The translations under genes were made by a program, and so were the position numbers. This document shows positions 16,184-24,569 of a DNA stretch of 64,000 bases, one piece after another; within the stretch, counting starts at the first letter, position 1, and each line of letters begins with the position of its first letter. The notes beneath the pieces are model-generated. The model had not been told where the DNA came from, did not search any database, and saw only the letters and a list, made by a program, of their open reading frames with translations. Location of the stretch: assembly GCF_000308835.1 (NCBI RefSeq), contig NZ_BAGN01000066.1, forward strand, positions 1-64,000. The letters are read 5' to 3'. The stretch is from Nocardia vinacea NBRC 16497. Lineage in GTDB: Bacteria > Actinomycetota > Actinomycetes > Mycobacteriales > Mycobacteriaceae.

Positions 16184-16906
16184 ATGCGGATCGCGGCAAT
16201 CGGTGACATCCACCTCGGCGCCGAGTCGGGCGGCGAACTCCGCCCGGCACTCGCGGAACTGCACGACCGCGCCGATGTACTGCTGCTGGCCGGTGATCTC
16301 ACCCGGCACGGCACGGTCGAGGAAGGCCGCGTCGTCGCGGCGGAATTCGCCGATCTCGGCGTTCCGGTCGTCGCGGTGCTCGGCAATCACGACCACCACA
16401 GCGACGCGCAGCACGAGATCACGGCCGAGCTCACCGATCACGGCATCACCGTGTTGGAGGGCACCGCAACGGAATTCGCGGTCGACGGACATACTCTCGG
16501 CATCGCGGGGACGAAGGGCTTCGGCGGCGGTTTCGCGGGTAAATGCGCGAGCGTCTTCGGTGAACGCGTGATGCGTGAATTCGCCTCGCACACCGTCGAC
16601 CTCGCGGAGATGCTGCGCGACGCGCTGGCGGGCCTGCACACCGATATCACGATCGCGCTGACCCACTACTCCCCGATCAGCGACACCCTGCACGGCGAGC
16701 CACGCGAGATCTACCCGTTCCTCGGTTCCTATCTACTCGGCGAAACCATCGATGACCAGCGCGCCGACCTCGCGATCCACGGGCACGCGCACGCGGGCAC
16801 CGAACGCGGCACCACCCCGGGCGGCATCCGGGTACGCAATGTGGCTCAACCGGTGGTGCGCACCGCTTACGTCGTTTACGAGCTGACACCGGAAACAAAA
16901 GAATAA
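16184..16906 (+). CDS. metallophosphoesterase
   Basis: A 240-residue calcineurin-like phosphoesterase with all five motifs: GDIHLG (D-x-H), AGDLTRHG (G-D), GNHDHH (G-N-H-D), the His in LTHYSP, and GHAHAG (G-H-x-H). These ligate two metal ions. Substrate is unknown; compact members of this kind hydrolyse phosphomonoesters or diesters, including cyclic nucleotides. It starts 18 bases after the BON gene with a GGAAGGAG ribosome site and is followed 12 bases later by a lipoprotein gene. Confidence 0.87.
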   Translation: MRIAAIGDIHLGAESGGELRPALAELHDRADVLLLAGDLTRHGTVEEGRVVAAEFADLGVPVVAVLGNHDHHSDAQHEITAELTDHGITVLEGTATEFAVDGHTLGIAGTKGFGGGFAGKCASVFGERVMREFASHTVDLAEMLRDALAGLHTDITIALTHYSPISDTLHGEPREIYPFLGSYLLGETIDDQRADLAIHGHAHAGTERGTTPGGIRVRNVAQPVVRTAYVVYELTPETKE

Positions 16907-16918
16907 TAAGGAGTACCG

Positions 16919-17371
16919 ATGCCCTCGATCGGATCCATCGCCACGCTGGCAGCGGCGACCGTGGCGGCGGCCTTGCTCGCCGGCTGCGGCAGCAACGGCC
17001 CCCTCGGCCCGGTGCCCGCCACCCCGACCTCCCATCCCGACATCACCATCACCTTCTCGTCCCCGGGCAGCTCCGCACAGGTGCCCAATCCGGACGAGAT
17101 CACCCCGACGGCGGCAAAACAGCTGTGCGACATGCTGAAACCCGAGGTCGACCGTTGGCGCACCGAGGGCGCGCAGCTCGGCAAGCTCGGCTTCAACGGC
17201 ACGGTGCACGATTGGGCGGCCCGCAACGGCGGCCTCAACGACACTGTCCTGACGGACCGCGCCATCGTCGATCGCATCACCACCACCCAGTGTCCGGACG
17301 TCCGGCAACAGGTGCTCGACGCACTGGATATCAGCACTCTCGCCGACGGTCTGGCGGGCTTCGGCCGCTGA
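16919..17371 (+). CDS. secreted lipoprotein of unknown function
   Basis: A 150-residue protein with a lipoprotein signal peptide; the lipobox LLAGC places acylated Cys at residue 22. A Ser/Pro/Thr-rich linker follows (about 25-60), then a small helical domain containing two more cysteines (LCDML and TQCPDV) that could form a disulfide. This resembles small actinobacterial lipoproteins with no assigned role. It closes the four-gene run and ends 4 bases before the stop of a convergent TetR gene. Confidence 0.78.
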   Translation: MPSIGSIATLAAATVAAALLAGCGSNGPLGPVPATPTSHPDITITFSSPGSSAQVPNPDEITPTAAKQLCDMLKPEVDRWRTEGAQLGKLGFNGTVHDWAARNGGLNDTVLTDRAIVDRITTTQCPDVRQQVLDALDISTLADGLAGFGR

Positions 17372-17375
17372 GCGC

Positions 17376-18023
17376 TTACGCGGATCGCGTGGCGAGGATT
17401 CCAGCCAGGATGACCCGCAGGCCGCGTTCGAATTCCACATCGGTATCGGCGTCGAACAGCTCGGCCACCATCCGGGCGGTCCGCGGATAACGCTCGGCAT
17501 CGACGGTCTGCGCCATCCGCGCGGGATCGTAGGGATTGTCGTCCGCGTACTCCGCGCCGGATTGCGCTTGTTCCTCGATGACGAACCCGACCGTGTAGTG
17601 CAGCAGGATCGGAAACACTCGCTCGGCATGCTCCACCGAGAAACCCGCGTCCTCGAGCGTGCGCAGGGTCAGTTCCGTGGTGCGCCACATGGCTTCATCG
17701 CTGACATAGGTTCCGGCCAGCACCTTCGCCCCATCCCGATAGCGCAGCATCGACCGGCGCAACCGCCCGGCCACCCCCACCACCCAGTCCTGCCAGTCCT
17801 CACCCTGCCGCGGCGCCTCGATCCCGTCGACAGCGGAGACGAATACCCGCCGCGCCATCGCATCGAGTAGTTCGCGCTTGTTCTTGACATGCCAATACAG
17901 GGCGGGTGCCTGCACGTCCAGGGCCCCGGCCACCTTCCGCATGGTCAATCCGTCGAGACCGACCTCGTCGAGCAAGCCCAACGCCGCCTCGGCGATCACC
18001 TTCGCATCGATCTTCACTGTCAT
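17376..18023 (-). CDS. TetR-family repressor with TetR_C domain
   Basis: A 215-residue regulator. The N-terminal helix-turn-helix (about 5-50) has LTMRKVAGALDVQAPALYWH, the true TetR-type recognition helix, followed by VKNKRELLDAM. The remainder is the TetR_C ligand-binding domain with helices and no catalytic features. It is divergent from a flavin monooxygenase; the 86-base gap holds repeated CTTAAC...GTTAAG palindromes that are the obvious operators. By analogy with TetR and its flavin-monooxygenase targets, a drug-like ligand may induce the monooxygenase. Confidence 0.85.
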   Translation of the reverse strand: MTVKIDAKVIAEAALGLLDEVGLDGLTMRKVAGALDVQAPALYWHVKNKRELLDAMARRVFVSAVDGIEAPRQGEDWQDWVVGVAGRLRRSMLRYRDGAKVLAGTYVSDEAMWRTTELTLRTLEDAGFSVEHAERVFPILLHYTVGFVIEEQAQSGAEYADDNPYDPARMAQTVDAERYPRTARMVAELFDADTDVEFERGLRVILAGILATRSA

Positions 18024-18047
18024 CTCCTACTGTCCGACCCTTGACAG

Positions 18048-18106
18048 CTTAACAATGTTCTGGTCTCCTTAACAACGTTAAATCGCTTAACAACGTTAAG
18101 GAGACC
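18048..18106. promoter_or_regulatory. three palindromic operator-like sites between tetR and the monooxygenase
   Basis: CTTAAC-NNN-GTTAAG occurs fully at 18086-18100, nearly fully at 18068-18082 (CTTAACAACGTTAAA), and in degenerate form at 18048-18061. The two good copies are 18 bases apart and sit inside a larger inverted repeat whose 12-base arms (18062-18073 and 18095-18106, GGTCTCCTTAAC and complement) match perfectly. The rightmost arm overlaps the AAGGAGA ribosome site of the monooxygenase. Confidence 0.75.
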
Positions 18107-18109
18107 GAC

Positions 18110-19612
18110 ATGGAAACGACTGATGTGGTGATCGCCGGTGCCGGGCCGACCGGGCTGATGCTGGCCTACGAACTGCGTCTGGCCGGCGTGGATGTCGCGC
18201 TCGTCGATGGACTTCCGGCGCGCACCGGCGAATCGCGGGCGGGCGGGATCCACGCCCGTACCATGGAAATCCTCGATCAGCGCGGCCTACTCGACGACCT
18301 GCTCCCGCTCGGCCGCGTCATGCAGGCCGGGCACTTCGGCGGCCTGCGCCTGGACTTCAGCGATTTCAATACCCGCTACCCCTTCACCCTGGCCGTCCTG
18401 CAGTCGGTGATCGAGCGCGAACTCGACCGGCACGCAACCGAACTCGGCGCGGTCGTGCGGTGGGGTTCGCCCGTTGTCGGTTTCCGGCAGGACGCGGCGG
18501 GCGTCGAGGTGGAAATCGGCGGCCCGAATCCACGCCGGATTCGCGCGGCCTACCTGGTCGGCTGCGATGGCGGCCGCAGCACGGTGCGCAAACTGGCGGG
18601 CATCGACTACGTCGGCACCGACGCGACCGCGACGGGCATGCTGGCCGATGTCGAACTGGCCGATCCGCCCGCACAGACCGTCTTCGCACACCGCGCCGGT
18701 GCGGGCGACTTCTCCGTGGTCCAATTCGAACCCGGCTGGCACCGACTGCTCGTGCAGCGCCACGACCTCGTCCTGGAGCGCGGCGCCGAACTCAGCTTCG
18801 AGGACTTCCGCGCCAACTTCACCGAACTCGCCGGCACCGACTTCGGCATGCACAGCCCGCGCTGGATCTCGCACTACAGCGATGCCGCCCGCCAGGCCGA
18901 CCGCTACCGCGTCGGTCGCGTCTTCCTCGCCGGGGATGCGGCGCACATCCACTACCCGGCGGGCGGTCAGGGCCAGAACCTGGGGTTGCAGGACGCGATG
19001 AATCTCGGTTGGAAGCTCGCCGCCACCTTGCGCGGCAACGCATCCGACGAACTCCTCGACACCTATGAGTCCGAACGCCACCCCATCGCCGCCCGCGTCC
19101 TGCACAACACCCGCGCCCAGACCGCGCTCGGACGCCCCGGCCCGCACACCGACGCACTGCGCGACATCATGAGCGATCTGATCGATATGGACCAGGTGCG
19201 CCACCGCCTCGGCCTGATGATCACCGCACTCGATATCCGCTACGACATCAAGGGCGAGCACCCGCTCATCGGCCGTCGCGTCCCGGATGCCGACCTCGCA
19301 ACCGCGGACGGCGATACCCGGGTCCACGAGCTGCTGCGCGTGAGTCGTCCAGTCCTGCTGGTACTCAATGGAAGCGAAGTTCCGGCCATCCCGGAATGGC
19401 AGGACCGCGTCGAGATCATCAGCGCGGTCGGCCACGGCGAGCACTGGACCATCCCCGGTTTCGGCGCGATCCAAGCTCCCGCCGCCGTCCTGCTGCGCCC
19501 CGACGGCTACGTCGCATGGGCTACCGGCGAACCCTCCTCCGCCGGCTTGACCGAAGCACTCACCACCTGGGTCGGAGCCCCCGAATCCACAGGCGGATCA
19601 ACTGTTCGATGA
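18110..19612 (+). CDS. FAD-dependent monooxygenase (rifampicin monooxygenase/TetX-like)
   Basis: A 500-residue class A flavoprotein hydroxylase. Motifs in order: FAD-binding G-x-G-x2-G in IAGAGPTGLMLAYE (about 8-21), the DG motif in LVGCDGGRST, the GD motif in FLAGDAAHIHYPAGG followed by GQGQNLGLQDAMNL, and a C-terminal thioredoxin-like domain from about residue 390. This layout is shared by rifampicin monooxygenases (Rox/Iri), TetX and polyketide hydroxylases. It would insert oxygen into an aromatic drug or metabolite using NAD(P)H. It is divergent from a TetR repressor with operators at its start, so induction by the substrate is likely. The exact substrate is unknown. Confidence 0.85.
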   Translation: METTDVVIAGAGPTGLMLAYELRLAGVDVALVDGLPARTGESRAGGIHARTMEILDQRGLLDDLLPLGRVMQAGHFGGLRLDFSDFNTRYPFTLAVLQSVIERELDRHATELGAVVRWGSPVVGFRQDAAGVEVEIGGPNPRRIRAAYLVGCDGGRSTVRKLAGIDYVGTDATATGMLADVELADPPAQTVFAHRAGAGDFSVVQFEPGWHRLLVQRHDLVLERGAELSFEDFRANFTELAGTDFGMHSPRWISHYSDAARQADRYRVGRVFLAGDAAHIHYPAGGQGQNLGLQDAMNLGWKLAATLRGNASDELLDTYESERHPIAARVLHNTRAQTALGRPGPHTDALRDIMSDLIDMDQVRHRLGLMITALDIRYDIKGEHPLIGRRVPDADLATADGDTRVHELLRVSRPVLLVLNGSEVPAIPEWQDRVEIISAVGHGEHWTIPGFGAIQAPAAVLLRPDGYVAWATGEPSSAGLTEALTTWVGAPESTGGSTVR

Positions 19613-20132
19613 TCAACCCGCCCCTGCTTGCCGACTCGACCCACCACTCTCTCCCACGATGTCACCCGAGCCACTGCCCCGAAGGCACCCGGTCAACAAC
19701 CCGGCGTGTCCGCGTCCGGCGACCGGCCCGGCACCCGCAAGTCGCGACCCGAGCGGCAGCGTGCCAGCTATCAACCGCGGCCGCCGGGATGCGGTATCGG
19801 ATTATCGCGGCGATCGCACGATCCGATGCCACGAGCCGACTCCAACTCAGCGTATCGGTCACCGCTTTGGAATCTCTTTACAAAAACATGACCGAAATTA
19901 GGCACAATGATTGAATAAGCCAAGGATTAGCAGAAAGCAGTACGTTGACCGTTTTGTCCGATTTCCCCGACACGGACCGAGATCGGTAGTTGATCTTGTC
20001 GTCCCCCGTGTGACACTGTCGCCCAACGGACATCGTCCGAAATTTCGTCGGAGAAAGATCAAAAACGTTGCCTTCCAAAAGGGTTGTTAATGTGTATGCT
20101 ATCGATCAATTAAGACCCCACTACGAGGTGGG
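19613..20132 (+). other. 520-base gap before the ATP-synthase genes, with an AT-rich leader
   Basis: No convincing gene is visible. The left part is ordinary GC-rich sequence; from about 19860 to 20130 composition shifts clearly toward AT, unlike the rest of the window. A TATGCT hexamer (20095-20100) preceded by TG could be the -10 element of the F0 genes; no good -35 was found. A short inverted repeat CCCAC...GTGGG just before ATG 20133 includes the AGGTGGG ribosome site, so it could mask translation start. Confidence 0.4.
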
Positions 20133-20537
20133 ATGACCGGCGAAGGCGGTGTCGCAATGGATGTCAACGCACTCCGAATGCGCCGTGCAACTGTCTTCGC
20201 AATCGGCATCGGCGTGCTGACCCTGGCAGCGACCGGGCCGCTCGATCGACTGTTGCTCGGACTGTTCATCTGCATCGGACTCGGACTCGGTTGGGTGAAT
20301 GCACAACTCACCCGATTGACGGTCAACCGAGTCGCCGACGCCGAGAAACCACGGAAACAGGGGTTGTACCTCTCCTCGGCGACTCGACTGATCGCGATAA
20401 CCGGTGGTTCGCTCGCAGTGGGTTTCCTGGCAAGGCCGCATGGCATCGGAATCTTCTTCGGCCTGGCCGCCTTTCAAGTGATTCTGGTGTTGGTCACCGT
20501 CTTGCCTGAAGTGAAGGAGCTTCGCCAGCAATCATGA
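20133..20537 (+). CDS. atpI: AtpI-like F0 assembly membrane protein
   Basis: A 134-residue protein with four hydrophobic segments ([60 protein letters not shown]). Size, topology and position directly before atpB identify it as the ATP-synthase I subunit or its mycobacterial Rv1303-type equivalent, an assembly factor. ATG 20133 has an AGGTGGG ribosome site; ATG 20157 is an alternative. Its stop overlaps the atpB start by four bases. In mycobacteria the upstream neighbour is a wecA/rfe gene, but here it is a monooxygenase, so the locus sits in an unusual place. Confidence 0.75.
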   Translation: MTGEGGVAMDVNALRMRRATVFAIGIGVLTLAATGPLDRLLLGLFICIGLGLGWVNAQLTRLTVNRVADAEKPRKQGLYLSSATRLIAITGGSLAVGFLARPHGIGIFFGLAAFQVILVLVTVLPEVKELRQQS

Positions 20538-21322
20538 CGAATCAACTCGCCTTCCTCGCCCAGTCAGCGCTTCCGGTCCTTGCCGAGGAAGCGCCCGCCG
20601 AAGAGCCGAAAATCAAGGTCGGCGAACACGCGGTCGCGCATCTGTGGGGTATGGACTTCAATGTCGACACGATCATCTCGACCGCCCTCGCGGCGGCGAT
20701 CGTGCTCGGTTTGGCGTTCTACCTGCGGGCGAAGCTGACTTCGGGCGTACCCAACGGCGTGCAGTTGTTCTTCGAGACCGTCACGGTCCAGATGCGCAAC
20801 CAGGTGGAAAGCGCCATCGGCATGAAGGTCGCGCCGTTCGCGCTGCCATTGGCCGTCACGCTGTTCATCTACATCCTGTTGTCGAACTGGCTGTCCGTGC
20901 TGCCGGTGCAATACGGACACGGCGAATTGATCGCGCCGCCCGCGTCGGATGTCAATTTCGTCTACGCGCTGGCCCTGTTCGTCTTCGTCATGTACCAGGG
21001 CGCGGGTATATATCGGCGCGGCCCCGGCGGGCATGCCAAGCAGTTGCTGAAGGGCCACACCGGATGGGGCCCAATGGTTTTCATCAATGTCATCGAAGAA
21101 GTCGCCAAACCGCTCTCGCTGTCGCTGCGATTGTTCGGCAACATGTTCGCGGGCGGCGTGATGGTCTCGGTGATCGCACTGTTCCCGTTCTGGATCAGCT
21201 GGGGACCGAATGCCATCTGGAAACTCTTCGATCTCTTCGTCGGAGCCATCCAGGCATTCATCTTCTCGCTGCTGACCGTCCTCTACTTCAGCCAGTCGAT
21301 GTCGCTGGAGCACGAGCACTAG
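20534..21322 (+). CDS. atpB: ATP synthase F0 subunit a
   Basis: A 262-residue integral membrane protein forming the proton half-channels next to the c-ring. The essential Arg is Arg199 in [12 protein letters not shown], matching Arg210 of E. coli. Other landmarks are [20 protein letters not shown] and the final helix [11 protein letters not shown]. All helices look complete, so this subunit should be functional. It overlaps atpI by four bases and precedes atpE by 83 bases. The N-terminus is long and acidic (AEEAPAEEP), as in actinobacterial a subunits. Confidence 0.93.
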   Translation: MTNQLAFLAQSALPVLAEEAPAEEPKIKVGEHAVAHLWGMDFNVDTIISTALAAAIVLGLAFYLRAKLTSGVPNGVQLFFETVTVQMRNQVESAIGMKVAPFALPLAVTLFIYILLSNWLSVLPVQYGHGELIAPPASDVNFVYALALFVFVMYQGAGIYRRGPGGHAKQLLKGHTGWGPMVFINVIEEVAKPLSLSLRLFGNMFAGGVMVSVIALFPFWISWGPNAIWKLFDLFVGAIQAFIFSLLTVLYFSQSMSLEHEH

Positions 21323-21402
21323 CCCCTGCGACCACTTTCGGATCGCTCGAAACAACTACAGATCGGCGCCGCCGATCGAGCTCAGTAAAGAACAGGAAGT
21401 GA

Positions 21403-21663
<261 letters not shown>

Positions 21664-21669
21664 TTCAGT

Positions 21670-22173
21670 ATGACTCCGCGAACGGATGTTGTTGCCGAGG
21701 GGAACTTCCTGATCCCCAACGGCACATTCTTCGCCGAGCTGTTGATCTTCCTGATCGTGCTCGGGGTCATGTGGCTGTTCGTCGTTCCGCCGATACGCAA
21801 GGTATTGGCGGAACGCGAGGCGAGAGTCGCCGAAACCGCGGTCGACAACAAGGAAGCCAAATCCTTGTTCGCCGACGCCGAAGCGAAATATCAGGCGGCC
21901 GTCGCGCAGGCGCGCAGTGAAGCCGTCGAGATCAGGAACCAGGCAAGGCACGAGGGCCGAATTATCCTCGAGCAGTTGCGAAGTGAGGCGCAGGACGAGG
22001 CCGACAGGATCGTCGCGGAATCCGCGACGGAACTGCGGGCCCAGGCGGACCAAGTTGCCGCGGAGCTGCGTGAGGCTGTCGAACCGCTCGCCGAGACATT
22101 GGCCGATCGAGTGCTCGGCATAAAGGATCGGCACGCCGGCTCCAGCGCCGGCCATCAGTCAGGACGAGCGTAG
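21670..22173 (+). CDS. atpF: ATP synthase F0 subunit b
   Basis: A 167-residue stator subunit: one N-terminal membrane helix (FFAELLIFLIVLGVMWLFVV) followed by VPPIRKVLAEREARV and a long charged coiled coil to about residue 150. The FLIPNGTFF opening is the mycobacterial AtpF signature. It lies 6 bases after atpE and 3 bases before the second b-like gene. The C-terminus is slightly longer and polar (HAGSSAGHQSGRA). It forms the peripheral stalk that normally holds F1 through subunit delta. Confidence 0.92.
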   Translation: MTPRTDVVAEGNFLIPNGTFFAELLIFLIVLGVMWLFVVPPIRKVLAEREARVAETAVDNKEAKSLFADAEAKYQAAVAQARSEAVEIRNQARHEGRIILEQLRSEAQDEADRIVAESATELRAQADQVAAELREAVEPLAETLADRVLGIKDRHAGSSAGHQSGRA

Positions 22174-22176
22174 CCA

Positions 22177-22785
22177 ATGAACCTCAACAGCGGCATCCTT
22201 GCCGAAGGGGCCATCCACGCAGCCGAGTCCGAGGACTCGGGCATCTTCCACATCACCTTCGACTGGCCGATCTTCTTCAGCCAGCTCTTCGGTTTCGCCG
22301 TCATCATCTTCATCATCGTCAAATATGTGGCACCGCCGGTCGGACGACTGATGGCGAAGGCGCAGAACAATATTCAGAAACAGCTCGAGGAGAACCAGCA
22401 GGCGGCCGACCGCCTCGTCGAGGCCAAACGCGCCTACGACAACGCGGTCACCGACGCTCAGGCCGAACTCGAGCACATCCGCGAGGACGCGCGCGCCGAC
22501 GCCGAACGCATCATCGCCAAGATGCGCGAATTCGCCGATGCCGAGGTCGCCCGGGTCCGCAGCCAGGGCCGCGACCAGATCGCCCAGATGCGCACCCAGC
22601 TCATCCGCGATCTGAAGGACGAGCTCATCACCACGGTCATGGACAGCACCGAGGAAAAGGTCCGCTACGAGATCGGCTCCACGCACGTGGCAGCCGACAG
22701 TATCGACAAATTCCTCGAAGACCTCGAGGCCATGGCCAACGCGGAGCCTCCGGTCCGACGCCGCGCCGAGCCCTGGGCTTTGTAA
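22177..22785 (+). CDS. b'-like subunit: b part of the AtpH b-delta fusion, without the delta domain
   Basis: A 202-residue protein with a non-conserved leader, one membrane helix (FSQLFGFAVIIFIIVKYVAPP, shortened here) and a coiled coil. It aligns with the N-terminal b domain of the mycobacterial b-delta fusion protein (AtpH/AtpFH), including QLFGFAVI and the junction DSIDKFLEDLEAM (mycobacteria: V-D-R-F-L-D-Q-L-D-A-M). Where the fusion would continue with about 270 residues of delta, this protein ends in a short basic tail RRRAEPWAL. No delta, alpha, gamma, beta or epsilon gene follows. Whether this is a trimmed gene or a purpose-made b' is not decided by the sequence. Confidence 0.8.
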   Translation: MNLNSGILAEGAIHAAESEDSGIFHITFDWPIFFSQLFGFAVIIFIIVKYVAPPVGRLMAKAQNNIQKQLEENQQAADRLVEAKRAYDNAVTDAQAELEHIREDARADAERIIAKMREFADAEVARVRSQGRDQIAQMRTQLIRDLKDELITTVMDSTEEKVRYEIGSTHVAADSIDKFLEDLEAMANAEPPVRRRAEPWAL

Positions 22786-22828
22786 AACCGGGTGGTCGCC
22801 GGACCGCATGCCCTGGCATGCTGGCCGC

Positions 22829-23548
22829 GTGAGCACCGCGCAGATCACGATTGATTTCGCGCCCGAATTGCGGCTGTTCGTCGCGGCCGCACAGCGGGAC
22901 GGTCGCTCGTCCGTGCGGATCGACACTGTGTCGACGCTCGGACACATCGTGGAATCCCTCGGCGTGCCGCTCACCGAGGTGGGCGAACTGCTGGTCGATG
23001 ATCGGTCCGTGGACCCGTCGTATCTGCCCACCGACGGCGAGTCGGTGTCGGTGCGCGCTGTGGTGCGCCCGCAGCGATTCGACGAACCGCTGCGTTTCCT
23101 GCTGGATATCCATCTCGGCACCCTGGCGCGACGGCTGCGACTACTCGGCGTCGACACCGCCTACGAGAATCCGGATATCGGCGACGCCGCACTCGCCACG
23201 CGCTCGGCAACCGAACATCGCATCCTGCTCTCCCGCGATCGCGGACTGCTGCGTCGACGCGAAATCTTCGCCGGCGCATACATTTACAGTCACCGTCCCG
23301 TCGAACAACTCGACGACGTGCTATCGCGTTTCGCACCGCCCCTTGCGCCATGGACCCGCTGCACGGCCTGCAACGGCCCGCTGCGCATAACCGACAAACA
23401 GACCCTGCGCGGACAACTTCCGGACGAGACCGAACGCACCTACGACGCATTCGCACAGTGCGTCGACTGCGGCCGAACCTATTGGAAGGGTGCCCATCAC
23501 GCGCGTCTCGACGCGATCGTCACCCACGCCCTCCACTTCGGCACCTGA
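22829..23548 (+). CDS. Mut7-C RNase-like protein with N-terminal ubiquitin-like domain
   Basis: About 239 residues in two parts. Residues 1-80 resemble a ubiquitin/MoaD-like beta-grasp domain (Mut7-C ubiquitin). Residues about 85-239 form a Mut7-C domain with a PIN-like start: LLDIHLGTLARRLRLLGVDT, acidic DIGD, LLSRDRGLLRR. It ends in a zinc ribbon with two C-x2-C pairs (CTACNGPL and CVDCGRTYWKG). These are predicted RNases of unknown target. GTG 22829 is chosen because the domain begins there; ATG 22808 is possible. It follows the F0 genes by 43 bases in the same direction and could share their transcript. Confidence 0.82.
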   Translation: MSTAQITIDFAPELRLFVAAAQRDGRSSVRIDTVSTLGHIVESLGVPLTEVGELLVDDRSVDPSYLPTDGESVSVRAVVRPQRFDEPLRFLLDIHLGTLARRLRLLGVDTAYENPDIGDAALATRSATEHRILLSRDRGLLRRREIFAGAYIYSHRPVEQLDDVLSRFAPPLAPWTRCTACNGPLRITDKQTLRGQLPDETERTYDAFAQCVDCGRTYWKGAHHARLDAIVTHALHFGT

Positions 23549-23560
23549 CCGCGATACCGC

Positions 23561-23593
23561 GCACCTCCCACGACGCCACGCACCTCCCACGAC
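23561..23593. repeat. short direct repeat
   Basis: GCACCTCCCACGAC occurs twice, 19 bases apart, in the 136-base gap between convergent genes. Too short to assign a role. Confidence 0.5.
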
Positions 23594-23684
23594 AGCACGC
23601 GCGTTTCGCGGTGGTGCACACGAAATCGTGGGCGGAATGTGTGTGGCGCGCGGATCGCGCGGGAGACGTTCCCGCCCAGGCGGA

Positions 23685-24440
23685 TCAGGCGCCGAAAGCG
23701 CCTTCGAGTCGGCTGCGGGAGCCTGGGTGGACCAGCCGGGCCACGCTGACCAAGGCGCTGGCGGACCAGGTGCGGCGGCGGATCTGGAGACATGGTTCGG
23801 TGCGGCGGATGCGCAGTAGCCTGCAGTCCTCCTGGCCGCCCTGCACCGCCTCGACGACATGCTCGCCGCGCACCAGCGGGGCCACCTCGCTGAGGTACCG
23901 GTTCGGGGTGATCTCGGCGAAATTCTGGTCGAGATAGCCGGGTGCGGCCGCGGGGTTGACGTAGCGGTCCTCCACCTGGATCGGCACCTCGTCGTCGAAA
24001 TGCACCAGCAGCGAATGGAATACCGAATCGCTCGGCCAATCGCCCAGCAGTGGGTTTTCGGTATCGAGGGGTTCGCTGCGCAGGAAGATGACCTCGGTGC
24101 GGTGCCGGTGACCGCGCTGCTGGATCTCGTCGGCGATATTGCGCACCTCGAACAGCGGCGAGGCCACCTTCGCGGGTGCGACGAAGGTGCCGACCCCCAT
24201 CATCCGTACGACCACCCCGGCCGCGGCCAACTCACGCAGCGCACGGTTGACCGTCATGCGGGAGATTCCGAGCGCGTCGACCAGCTGATTCTCCGAAGGC
24301 AGCTGATCCCCCGCGACCCAGCGTCCGGCGCCGATCTGCGTGCGGATCAGGGTCTTGATCCGCTCATATGCCGGTGCCGTATCGGGTCCGGACGCCGCGA
24401 ACAAGACCGCCAGGTCTGCATCGCCCACCGGGCGGGCCAT
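23685..24440 (-). CDS. GntR-family (HutC-type) transcriptional repressor
   Basis: A 251-residue regulator. The N-terminal winged helix (about 20-90) has LPSENQLVDALGISRMTVNR and LAAAGVVVRMMGVGTFV. The C-terminal UTRA ligand domain carries DEIQQRGHRHRTEV and VPIQVEDRYVNP, which are typical of histidine-utilisation repressors. ATG 24440 has GAGAGG upstream, better than the in-frame GTGs above it. It is divergent from an NCS1 permease whose promoter holds the HutC-like palindrome TGTATATACA. No hut catabolic genes are here, so it appears to control the permease locally. Confidence 0.87.
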   Translation of the reverse strand: MARPVGDADLAVLFAASGPDTAPAYERIKTLIRTQIGAGRWVAGDQLPSENQLVDALGISRMTVNRALRELAAAGVVVRMMGVGTFVAPAKVASPLFEVRNIADEIQQRGHRHRTEVIFLRSEPLDTENPLLGDWPSDSVFHSLLVHFDDEVPIQVEDRYVNPAAAPGYLDQNFAEITPNRYLSEVAPLVRGEHVVEAVQGGQEDCRLLRIRRTEPCLQIRRRTWSASALVSVARLVHPGSRSRLEGAFGA

Positions 24441-24486
24441 CGCCACCACCTCTCACGTCGCCTGGCCGCAACCTTAGCCGTTCCGG

Positions 24487-24515
24487 TTGACAGTCACTTG
24501 TATATACAGGACTAT
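24487..24515 (+). promoter_or_regulatory. promoter of the NCS1 permease with embedded HutC-type operator
   Basis: TTGACA (24487-24492) and GACTAT (24510-24515) are separated by 17 bases. The spacer contains the perfect palindrome TGTATATACA (24499-24508), the core of known hut operators. A bound HutC-like repressor would directly block RNA polymerase. Confidence 0.75.
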
Positions 24516-24569
24516 GCATCTGGGCAGGCTGTCCCAGCTGCCCCCCTTCTCCTGATGGAAGGCGGATCC

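Noticed and set aside
18287..19474. A 395-codon reverse frame within the flavin monooxygenase gene
   Set aside because: Antisense shadow; the forward frame has complete FAD motifs and a ribosome site.
23561..23593. Possible start of a CRISPR array
   Set aside because: Only two copies of a 14-base repeat with a 5-base spacer; no array and no cas genes.
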